Shown: positions 12,001 to 24,000 of the stretch, one piece after another | How the letters are laid out: each line of letters opens with the position of its first letter | How positions within the stretch are numbered: position 1 is the first letter of the stretch | Assembly (NCBI GenBank): GCA_008828725.1 | Contig: MEHQ01002098.1 | Span: 1-64,000, forward strand | Source of the DNA: Saccharina japonica | Lineage: Eukaryota > Sar > Phaeophyceae > Laminariales > Laminariaceae | Direction of reading: 5' to 3' | Length of the DNA stretch: 64,000 bases | The notes under the pieces: model-generated | The model's input: the letters and a program-made list of their open reading frames with translations, nothing else | What the model was told of the DNA's origin: nothing | The model's database searches: none | Program-made: the position numbers and the translations under genes

Positions 12001-15000
12001 CTTTGGAACGGCATCTATGGTAGTAGCTGTGTACGTAATAGTTGCATCTCTCGGGTGTTTGCACTCGCCCCGTTGCGGGGAAAATCAGCTTCGAGATTCG
12101 TCTCCAGGGGTGTATATCAGTTTGCGATTCAAACGGTATCATTTCGACCTTGGGATGGGCACAGGCGCGCGCGCGAGGCGGGGCGGCGGGTGTAATTATG
12201 TTGCTGTGTATCGACTCTTCATATACCCTGCTTCACCTTCCAGCCTATTGTCCGACATGTCCAGAACACGCAGTGCAGGCCAGCTCCTGGATACTGCCAG
12301 TATGTTCCCTGTCCGAACCCGACACCACGTCCGAGGCGGAGCAATCAACATCAAGGTTCAGGGTTAGATTTCTCCTCTGTTTAGTTTTACCCTCGAGAAA
12401 CAGGAGAAGGCAAGGAGACCATAATTCCGTGCACAAACAAAGCACGGGAGACATGGTGCATCGAAGACAATAACCGCCTTTCCTTGCACCTCGAAGTGTC
12501 GAAAGTAATAGAGCTCATACCGCGATTACGCGAAGACACGGTGTTTGTACACGTACGAACTGCAACCCGAAATATATAGGGCCCGCGTATTTGCAGATCT
12601 AGGACCAGAAGCGACGGAACCACAATATAGTGAATAATATGGCAATCTGACACCAAAAGTGTCGCTTCGCACTACTTTTAGTTGTGGCCTTGTTGTTTCG
12701 AAATATATTCGAATGGGGTGATCAGGTACGCCTTACTCTATAGATATCCGGAAATACTTCGTTTAAGTATGTTTTGGTTATTTGTCTAAAGAAGATTAAA
12801 TCGCCTTTTATCTGTTGTTTTCCACGAAAGCTTGTCTTTGCAATTAAATCCACCACTGGAAAGGTGCTGTGGTGGCATTGTGTTGTCCATACGTTTCTTG
12901 CAAGCTATCCAGCATCGTGAAATTCATGAACCTGACGGGCTAAAACCCGAACGTTGCTAACAACTCCCTTCAGTAGTACTTGTGCCCACCGTTTGTGGTA
13001 GGGCAGGTCAACTAAGTGTGTCGTGTCGTCGTGATGTTAATCGTGTGCCGTATTGAGAAATGCGAAAAACTATAAAATGCATGCATCCCTGCCACCGACA
13101 CCGGTGGCATAACAATACAAAAGACCAGAGCTCGTACACCGCTTGGGGGAGGAAAACACACGAGCCCAGCCCTTCTAGAGTGGAGGCCAGGTGATACTAG
13201 ACCTGGCACAATATATCAACATTTTCAGAACAAAACATATGTACGTGGGTTGCGCGGAGAGAACTAAACGAGCTTAGAAACATTTCGCCCGACAAATACA
13301 CACGGTAGCAACACCACGGTAGGGGTGGTTGCCTTGTTTGGTTGCCTTGTTTTCTAGATTAATCACACAGGGAGTTGAATATTCCACCCGAAACATGTCT
13401 TGGGAATAATATTTTTCGCGCAGCGCGACCAGAATTTATGTGCGCTCCGAGTCCCGAACCAAATATACTCGTAGCCTAGTCACACTTAAATGTAGTACTT
13501 ACTTGAGCTCAACCGGTCTGAAATGGTTTGGCCCGAACAGTTCACTCCCTACCGTGGCGTGGGTCACTGAAGTCTACTTTCAGGCCGGCGGTAGCAGCAG
13601 GACTGGTCACGCACCCGTTAGCCTGTTGCCGCTGAGGTATATCTCCGAAAGGTTATCCAGCTTCGCCAGTGAGGCCGGAATCTTGCCTAGGGAGGCAATA
13701 CAATTAACAAAACAGCGTTGAGTGCGGGGGGTGGGGGGTCGGGGAGGGTTGCCTTAACTGCTGTCTCTGGTTGGAACGAAACGCGAGCAGACGTGAAACG
13801 TGGCTCATCTGTCGTATTCCGGTGTACATTTGGCCATCCCGTTCGCTTGCCGTTTCGAGGGAGAGGGAAGAGGCCTGGAAAATGGCATACGGCACTCAGA
13901 ACATCTCTATACGCACGTGCCAAAACAAACGTGCCGCCGTCTGTCAAGCAGATTTCGGCCACGAGAACCTCACCTAGCCGGCAGACCAGTGGTGCGCTCA
14001 CCACCGTTCAACCGTGAAGCTCTAACTTCCATGTTTTAGATCAGTTTCCAACGCAAAGGAGAAACGGCTCCTTGCTGACGCAATCCGTACCACCGCGTTG
14101 ACACCATTTTCACCCAACCACAGATCACGGATGGATCCGGAATACGACGCGAAGTTCTACGTGGCATTTATTCAGCGGATCTAGCGGTGGCTCAGTCGAC
14201 GCCGAGCAGAGTGCGTCACGTGTATTAATCGTCACAGCTGCCGCTCACGCGTTCTACAAAGATGGAACACACGAGCAAAGAAGGGGGTTTCTACGTTGGT
14301 AAGGTTGCGTTGGAAAGCGTTGCTCTCGCCGTGTCACTGCTCACCGGTCAAACCGTTGCATTCGAGCCGAAGCACCTGCAGAGCTCGAAGTCCCTCAAAC
14401 TCCGTCGGGATGCGACTTTGGCCCACGACAGGAAAAATGAAGGGTCAAGAAGAGAGAACCAGGTTGAACGGTTACCGAACGAGAATAAATCAGAATGGGC
14501 ACACATTCGGCGAGGTCTCGCTCCTGGCATTTCTAACAACCGCAAGATCGCTGCTGTGCTACATCTTGTAAATATGGAACTGAAATGATCCCTGAATGAG
14601 ACGTTGGCTTTTAACCGTTGCCTATCATGTACCTGTCATGTAACCCCCCCCCCCGTATAGGATGAGAGGGTTTATGGTCATACGATTACGGCCATGCAAG
14701 AAATGAGTACAACCTCCCCTCGGTGTCCTGTTCATACCACCCCCCTTTCTGGTCGGTGAAAATACGACGTCCTCCGTCTCGGAATCGTAGGGATCCGAGC
14801 GTCTGTGCATGGCAATGAGTATCCCCCCCACTCCCATCCGGAATGCCTGGCCGCGGTTGGAGTCCCCAATTCCGCACAGTGGTTATACACTCCACCTTCG
14901 CACACCAACAGCAGTGTATTCGGCACGATAACGAATTGCGTAGCACATGCGGAGCCCCGTTATAGGCGAAATAGGGCTACGTTGGTATGAAACGAGGCCC

Positions 15001-18000
15001 TTACCCACACAGTTGACAGTTGCTGAGGTCCAGCGTCTCCAAGAGCGGTAGATTTCCCAACGTTTCTGGTATATACTCTGTGGTGTTGCAATTCACGACG
15101 GTTATGAAGGCGAAATAGGAGGCGAGGGTCGGCCGGGGTTTTACAGGGGATAGGGGATAGGGGTGTGCGAGCATCCCGAGAAGGCCCACCACGAGAAACG
15201 CATTCATTTATGGTGGCCACGGCAAGGCGGTGAGAAAACAAATCCTGGGATTACCGGGAAAACTGGTGCGAATCGAACCCAAACGGGACGACATGCAGGT
15301 GAGACAAACGGCCGTGTTTCTCCGTCCATCGTCTGTCTGTGCGATAGGAGCTCTTACGCGAAAAAAACTTTTATCGTGCGGCGAAACGGTCTAGAGGTAT
15401 CTAAAGGTAGACACCACGACAAGACCGCTCCGCGTCCTACTATGAATATCCTCGAGAAAGCATACTATGCACGCCGTGCATTGAAATCGCTATGCCGGCA
15501 TTCAGCTGGTTGGCTTGCTACGGCGTCTATTGTAAAACCTGGCACGCTGCCGAAATTCCAACTTCCACCCTTCCCTGGTAAAGTCGAAAGCGCGGCACTT
15601 TGCATGATACAGAACAGTGGACGCCCATTTGCCGAGAAGCTTACCTTCCAAAGGGTTTTGGCTCAAGCTGAGGAACACGAGGTGTACCAACTCACCGAGC
15701 TCGCGAGGGATGGTCCCTGTTACAGGCAGCCCCCCCCCCGGCCCCCGACCGGAAAGTAGCAGGCGGGCAGCAAAGCGATATCAGGTAATGGTTACAGTGT
15801 AGTGCTAAAAGTTCTGGTGGTGATGGGCAACGGCAGCAACGAGGGTGTTACATCAATGTTGACGGCACTTCTTGAATCAATAGTGTACCAGGTATTGTCT
15901 TCAACGCTTTGGGGTATCGTTCAGCCGTGCCAGCTGTACCAGATGTATCACAAGACCATGTGGAAGAGGGCAAGTCAGGCGGCGCTAACATGCGCATGGC
16001 ACAACGGGCTGTATACGTGTGCCGGTTTTCCGTACCAGGTACGCGAGAAGGAGCACGTGCAGCATTGAATCCAATCCCTGGAAACTGTCGAATAGCCTTG
16101 GACACATGGAGGTACAGATGGTAATCCGAGGTGCAGGTCCAGCATTCGAGCAAGCACCATAACAATTGTACCCGGAGTTACAGTCGTCTTCAGGAAACCA
16201 GTTACGCTACGTAGGCCCGTGCGCTTTAGAGCCCATGCCTGAAGCGATTGTTCGCCGTCAGTGGTAGCTATCGCCCCCTCTCCCAGGACTTTCGCTCTAT
16301 GTGTTCCATTGACAGCACTGACACGCAAATGATGTCCATTGCCGTTGACTGCAGTATTGACAGCACACAACTGTCTGCGAGGCTATTACAGCACACCGAC
16401 GGCTTCGCACAGTACACTACGATTATATACACTCCAACAGCTTAGGATTTGTCAAATCCTATCGACAACTAAAATTTCTTCCTGAACTCTCGCCACGTGT
16501 AGTGAACGACCCATGCTTTGGTTTTAACACATCCCGCCTTACCGCTGCAACTCCCTCCTCTCGCTCGCATGGCATATTGTAGACGAACTGCAAGTAAGTA
16601 TATATAAATCAAACAACCGCGGGCAGTACAGGCAACGAACGACTCACAAAACGCCAAACATCTCATCTACGTGTACGACGCACTTGAGGTGTCCACTTGT
16701 ACGCTTACTCCTTACCTTTGAGATTGTTGCCCGAGAGGTCAAGGGTCTGCAGGGATCGAAGGTTTGCTAGGGAGGCAGATAGCACGCCTGATAAGGGGAA
16801 CGAGGACGAGGTCAGGGTTCGAATGCCGTGACCGCTGACATGCGGCAGCAATACACTGGTCTTGCGTGGTTTTGTGTCGAGCAAGTTTGCGGCGTTAGCG
16901 GGGTGGCAGTACACAACGGATTGTCTGGAGCACCGTGTGTCCCATACGGTCGTAAGTAACGAGACAACGCAAATTAATGTAAACCTAATGTAAAAACGGT
17001 CAGCACAGGTGGCGAGTCCCGGGCCGGGGATTATCTACAGCGCCGCAGTCAGGCAAAAATGCGAAACCAAGCGAACAACGACTACAACGCCAACTGCACC
17101 CCAGAGGGCCATAGCTGGTCGCGAGTGTCGACAGAGAGCATGGTCGCACTTCCCCGCCTGGCCTCTTGACCGCGGAAATATAAACGAATCGACCGATAGC
17201 ATACATAACAGTCGTTGTCTCAAACGCTGATGAAGTTCGTGGAATGCTTCGAAAATTGCGTTCCCGGACGGAGTAGACAGGAGGGAAATCAAATACATAT
17301 GGGGTACGTGTGATGTTGCAAGCCGGCGACGAAAGGGCTCGATCAGGTCACCCGGAGAATACACGTAATGTGCCCATCCAATATATAGGAAGGGCCCGTA
17401 GGCAAACATAACCCCCCCGGGACACGCTCCACGTGAGATGCGCGAGCTTGTTTGTTTGAGTATGTATCGTTGAGCGTGGAGGAGCGCGAGACCGGAAACG
17501 CCGCCGTCGAAAATCATGTAACTCCTACTCACCAGTGAGGCCGTTGTCCCTGAGGTTGAGAATGACCAAAAAGTCGAGCGTCATCACATCTTCCGGCAAG
17601 TCACCTTTCCAACAGCCACCAACGACAATGACGGCGCACGCCAGATATATGAGCACACAAAGACAACAGAGGAGCAGGCAGCAGCCCGCCTCGGCCCATA
17701 ATAGGCCAAAGTACGCGTTCTCGTCTCTGCTCGTCACACAAAATAGGAGGCACGATGTGAAATAGTCGCCAATAAAGGCTTGAGCTCTAACCCTGATCTC
17801 GGCTTACGTGCTTTTGTCGGTGGCGTTTTCACAGCTTTGACTGTTTCCCCACAGTAAAGTGCAGTTCAATGAAGTGACCACTGCTGAGGACAATGTTCTA
17901 TGTCGTGTAACGTTTTATTAATATTTCGGTAATTTTATACAGTACCAAAAGTAGCCCCGTGCTCAAACGTTGAATAACCGATAACAGATGCCTCCCATGG

Positions 18001-21000
18001 AATCTGCAGCACATCAAAACACATGGCGCTCATTACAACCGCGTCTAACAAGCTTATGTTCAGACATAATACTGATAATGTATATATTATATATAAACGC
18101 TCAAAGCTCAGGCGAAACTGGCACCCGGCGCCAAAAACACGGATATGGCACTCCCGCCCATTCGTTTAAAATGTAAACCCACTGCGCCACTACAGGAAGT
18201 CAGCTTTGTGCCTCAAGACACCTCTTTTGTTCGTTTGCAAATGATACACCATCGAGCCACCTAGGTAGCGCTGCCGGAGTGGCTCGGTGGTTTATCCAGA
18301 ACAGATTAACACCGCCGACTAAACGCCACACTCACCGCAAAGGCCATTCATCGGTAGAATAATCGCCGTTACTCGCTCAATAACCGCCCCCTCTTCATTG
18401 ACGTCTCGCGCGTCAACCCCGTGCCAGTGTTTCATGGCGATGCGCGTGCCCCAGCCGGTCGAGTTTACCCACTCCGAGCGCGCAGTCAAATTGTTGGCGA
18501 TGGAGGATGGGGCCCATACACGCAGAAGCTTGAACAGCACGGCGCGGTCGCCCTGCAGTGTGACTGGGAGAGGATCGACGGACTCCCTTGAGATCTCTCG
18601 CGACAGTGAACCCTCCTCGCCAATGGTGCATTGGTATGAATCTGCAAAGTTGGACGTTTCGTCGCAGATACAAGAGTGGGACGGGGGGAAGGGAGGGGCC
18701 ATTTACCTGACTATATCGTCGGGAGTTGTGTTTACTGTTGTTGGCGTAGTTGCACTATTAATAGTCAGGTTGATCACAGACGTCTATATCGAGAAATTTT
18801 TGTCACAGCTACTGCTGTACAGCGTCGCTCGGTTTTAACACCCGTATATACTCATCATGCCCATAAGTGTTTTTCGTCGTCGAAAATAAGTTTTGCACTA
18901 AACTCAAGTCCTGCAACCACGCGTCTGGCATATTTCATTTCATACAATAATGACTGAAACAACTACAGTACGTACGCAAGCCCCACCCTCATATATCATA
19001 TCAGGCCTTCTTCATGAGTGCGAGAAAGACCACCCGCCGCAAATGTTGTCGGCATGAACGTTTGGAGAGCCTCAGTCATCAGCCATACCACAAGACAGGG
19101 GAACAGGAACACCACAATCACAATCCTAGTGTACCAAACGGTGTTCTCACGCATCTGCCTCTCGCGCCTGAAACCATGCACACTATAACACCTCAACACA
19201 CCCACGGAGTCGAACCGCCGTGCCGATGCTCTGGCCAACGTTGGCCGCGTCTCGTCGAGTGAGTAGGCTCTTTGCGAAGGCCTCGCCGCCGACTTAGACG
19301 ACCAAGAAGAAATGTTGCTGCCAGTGCTGAAGCCTGTCGTCTCCACTGTTCCCAGATTGTTACCCGAAGAGAGCCGTCTTTCCTTTGCACCGTGAAGTAC
19401 GCGTTCCATGAACGAGAGAGGAGGATGTCGCTGCTGCTGCTGCTGCTCTTCTGGTTCGGTTTGGCATTCTCCCTGCTCCTTTTGCTGGCCACCATCTTCT
19501 TTTTGCGCCTTTCCTTGTTCTTGGCGGACAGTTTGCCTGTGCTCCTTCTCCTCCCATTCATGTACTTGCTCTTCCTTCCCCTGTGCTTGCTGCTCTGCTT
19601 GGTGCTGTGGTTGCTGTTGTGGTTGGCGAGGGGGCTCGTTTCCTTTTTGAAGCGGCTGTTCTTGATGTTCTTCAGGTCTTGTGTGCTGTTCTTGTTGTTT
19701 CTGGGCTGGCGACTGCGGCTGCTGTTGTCTTTGGGCTTCAGCTTGCTGTCTTGGCAGCTGTGTAGGGGAAGGCGCGACCTCTTCTAGAGGGTTCTCCTCC
19801 GGGCACTCCAGGTGGTCAAGTACTGCCGACAACACCGAGCACACCTGTGTGTGCGACCAGGACGATCACAAGGGGGGCGTATTGAAGCACCTCCAAACGA
19901 GCGATAACGCACCGGGCGCCGAGTTTGTTTCGAACAGATCAACCGCGCGTAGTTTCAATAAGGGGGGCGAACGGATATCACAGGTAATACCACGAGTCGA
20001 AACGCCCAGCTTCAATCAACAGGGCAGCATGGTAGACTGCCCGATCATCGGCTACGGCAATCACACCACACTCGGTAAGCGCTAAGGTTGGTCCCCGCGC
20101 CATCACAGCTTCTTGCCCTCTTCTGCTACTCCTCACCTCTGCCATCTTTGGTCGGTCGGACTGATCATAGTAGCCACATTTCCACGCGATGTTCTTGAGG
20201 TGGCTTTCTACCACTGGTGAACAATCCATGCCGTCAAACCGTAAATGAGCGCCAGGATCGGTCTGCAGCCTGTCTCCGATGGGTTTGCCCCCGCCAACTA
20301 TGCTATGAGTAAGCACCTTTTTAACGAGGGGGTTCGGGCGCGGTAGGGCCACGATAAGTTTTGTGGAAGAGGGGAAGGCGTCCGGCGTCGGGGGACAACA
20401 AGGACTTGGGCATGGTGCATATAGTGTGTGGGGGGGGCGTACTCATGCCGTGCATCGCCGTAGTCGTATGATCATAGATCCTCGCATTGCTGCAATGCCG
20501 GGACGGAGCACGTTTGATTTTCACCAATCAGGTAAACCTTGTCAGTGCCAAGCGCGAAGCACCGGGCCGTACCACCTATGGTATGTATGGGTAGTACGCA
20601 AAGTGGCCGGTACTTCCCCCTTGTACGACGTGAGGCGTGAAAAACACATTTGTAGAAACTTGAACAACGTAGCACATCATTAAGCATGCCGAATGCAGAG
20701 TTGTCGACACCTTGTGGTTGTTCGCTATACTGTCCATTGTCTCCAAAACGTTTGTTTTTGCGCTCACATTGTCCAAGGGGGGGCGTCCTGGGCACCTGTG
20801 TACCACTCTGAACCGGAATATAAGCACAGTTGTTATATTGATATTCCATCGAAACATTCCTTATATTTCGGATCACAGTGATAGCATTTATTTATCTGAG
20901 AGTGGTCCATTGGGGGCCTCCATATTGTACCTGCCGTTCGTAGCAATCAACATCTGAAATGAAGAAAACACCTATACTACTGTGAGCCTGATCCACAAAA

Positions 21001-24000
21001 TCCCAGGGGCTATTACGGGGTACCGTAGTAACCAGAGCCTACGATGGACCCAAAGACCATGTATTCTCCTACTGTGCGTTTTCACACCATAAGTAGTTTC
21101 GGGTCACTATGAACCCCCCTGAAAATATATCTAAGGGTTAATGTTGTGAAATGCACATCGGACCTAAAAATAACACAGTGGGTAACACATGTCCTGGCCT
21201 CAATCACCCAGCCTCAACAACTGCCGTCGCCCGCGGGGGCGGGAAACGTTTAGGGACACTAGTTCCGGGCAATTGCAATATCCAGCTAGTCACGCCTTTT
21301 GTTTTTTAGCGGGCAGATCGTATGGATCTAAACGCCACTCGCGTCAAGATCATATCGGTGTAACCGCTTATGCTTTACAGATATGTTTTGCCCCGAATTT
21401 GAGTGTGGTAGGCTAGGCTGCCCGAAGGGTATCCGATTTATTGGGGTCGCAACAGGCTTGCAGGAATTCAGCTTCCTGTCATTTGGTTTTATTGGTTTGT
21501 GTTGCTCCTCTTCGTTTCCGCCTTCGACTCCGCTTGGATGATCATTTATACCATTGGTTTTCTAAATCTTCTCTCTGCATGATGACATCCCGGGGCCTCG
21601 ATTTATCGTCCTCGCGGTGGAGCCGACCCCTTGTGAAAGGTACTCCCTTGCGCTAGCGGCGTGGTCAAAACTATGACTTGTGCAAGGGTTAGGATGGGTA
21701 CTCATTTCTTCAGTCTCACTGTGGGGTAGCAACGGACTTACACCACGAAAGCAAGAGCAGACTGCTTCCACCAAACTCAAAACAGCCCGCGTATAACACT
21801 TCGCTAAAAACAGTCGTCAATGCCCTTGGAGTTTATGGAGATACAGCCAGCCAAATTATGAGGGAACCTCGTGATGATGAAGTACCAGCGCCAGCCCAGA
21901 AAGTATCGCACGAGCAGCGCGGTTGAGACACCGGGCATCTTGCAGCGTGTGGTCACGCTTGGCACACTTGCCACATGGTACCAGCGGCAGCGGCTTATGT
22001 CAAAAGGGATTTAAACCGCGGCGTAGTTAGGCACGATGGTGGACAGGATATCCAAATGTATGTATATAATACCTATAGCATTCGTAGACCTGGGTCGGTC
22101 GTTAGTTGTGAGTGGACCGTTAGACAGTTCTTCTTCGTGACAAACGACCGAACTATCAATGGACAGCTCTTCGAAATAGATTTTACCTTTTCACTTTTCA
22201 CTGGCGGCTGGCAGCAGCACGACTATAGTTTACTTTGTCAGCAACGACGACGTGAGCTTGTGGGACGACAACGCATGGCCGGAAAATATACAGCAGCAGC
22301 CTCGCCGCCAACTAACTGATTTGCCGGAGACATCGTCATACAGGTCATCAGACACAGCTGGTGGTTCAGATGTACATCAGCAGCACACGATCAACTGCTG
22401 CGATAGCGCATGCCTAAGTCATGTGGCTGCGGGCGCGGGAGCTTCATGCAGAAGCAGCAGCGGGCGGCAGCAGCGGGCGCTTTGGTGCGCAACCACCATA
22501 ACGCAGTTGCTCGACGGCCGGCATTTGTACAGCACCATGGATAGACACGAGCATACAGACTATCAGATAAAGAAGCTAATGATGTACTGTTGCTGTACAA
22601 CCGGCATTTTGTGAGCGTAGAGAGAGACGCCACCATACATACTATCAGGCAGAGCTCATCGTGATGTACCGCTGTACTGCAGCAGAGCAAGCAGTACCCA
22701 ATCGACTTCTGCGACGGTAGCTCAGACGAAAGGAGTGTGTCTGCAGTCTGCGGAGACACGGAACAACTCGTTTATTACTGTGCTGCTGCTGTACAGATCA
22801 CAGGCCATCAGGTAGTGCTGTAGCGTAGTTACTTGCCCGGTGAATAGCTTGCTGTTTTTTTCACTTCCCGTCTGCGCAAGAGGCACGTTGTTTATACTAT
22901 TTTACAGGAAATTCACGGGAAATTCCCTGTAAACAATTACTCCAAGAAAGTAAGCAAGTCGCACCCGTACGAAGTACGTTCTGGTGTATGTACGAGTACA
23001 TACACCTCCCTTATGTACGAGAGCAGATGGCCTGCGTGGTGTCTGCGGGTCTGATGAAAAAAGAAGTTGCACATTGTCGACTCATCCATGGACCAGCATA
23101 GACCACAGTATATAGGCTGCCGCTCTGTATTGTTTGTTGCTGCTCTGCTACTGCTGACTTACAGCGTACGGGGGGGGCAAAACCTTACTGGTATACTATA
23201 CTTCTCTTGCGTCGCCCGGATTTGGACGGTTTGATGTAGACTAGCTTTTTAATGTACTGTAAAGTTGTAACTCATTGTGGCCACACTAATCTCCCATACA
23301 ACTGCAATGTTTGGCGGACTATTCCAAACCCAACTACAAGCAACTTGTATTCGTGCAAGAATCAACCCCCATTTTATAACCACTCTCAAGGACAGCCTTG
23401 TGTACATAATCATTTTGCAGGAGGAGGAGCAGCCGTCGTCGTTGACAACCCATCCCAATGCGGAGGACACGTCGCAGGATCAGCAAGCAGAGGGTCGGGA
23501 GTTGGTGTTGATGACAAGAGGGAAACCCACAAGAACAAGAAAACCAAGGGGAAAACAAGTGACAGGAAGCGGCGTTTCTGCGAGCCTCCTGCGACCCTAA
23601 TATACCGGTTACCCTTCAAGGAACCTAACCCTTCAAACTCAGATTCCTGATGAACCATCTCCCTCTGTAAGTCACACGTGGTTACAACTACATGGCCTTG
23701 ACGCACGTGTCCTTTAGGTCCATAATATACTATACGAAACTAATGGGGTTTTTTTCAGGTGGGATAGTGGAGTAATGCCCCATCGGCAGACGCGTAAAGG
23801 AAATATAATACCCATCACAGAGAGAGAGCTGACGCACGTGTCCTTTAGGTCCATAATATGTATAGGTACCAAATCGACATTTTCCCGGAACACTTTCACT
23901 TTTCATCTCCGGCCGTGGGTCTTTTCTCGCGCTGTCGTCTGCGGGGCACGCAGGGGGGCCGCGTGTACGCCACGGCGCAAGTGCGGGGCCCGGCCGAGGC

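Noticed and set aside
13501-13564. Open 64-nt segment with good splice sites in the intron between LRR 6 and LRR 7
   Set aside because: Its length would break the frame and the peptide is not an LRR.
15163-15759. 198-codon plus-strand open frame
   Set aside because: It is antisense to LRR exon 13 and its introns. Composition is low-complexity and there is no domain. The opposite strand has a phase-consistent LRR exon.
18105-18300. tRNA-like A boxes (tggcgcagtggg on the minus strand, tggctcggtgg on the plus strand)
   Set aside because: No matching B box or cloverleaf was found for either. At most fragments of tRNA-derived elements.
18398-18838. 146-codon plus-strand frame with a hydrophobic stretch
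   Set aside because: It overlaps the LRR cap exon in antisense. The minus-strand reading has the recognisable cap motif and correct splice phase.
19272-19787. 171-codon plus-strand Leu-rich frame
   Set aside because: It is the complement of the Gln-rich exon 9, because CAG/CAA codons read in reverse give Leu. It is a shadow.
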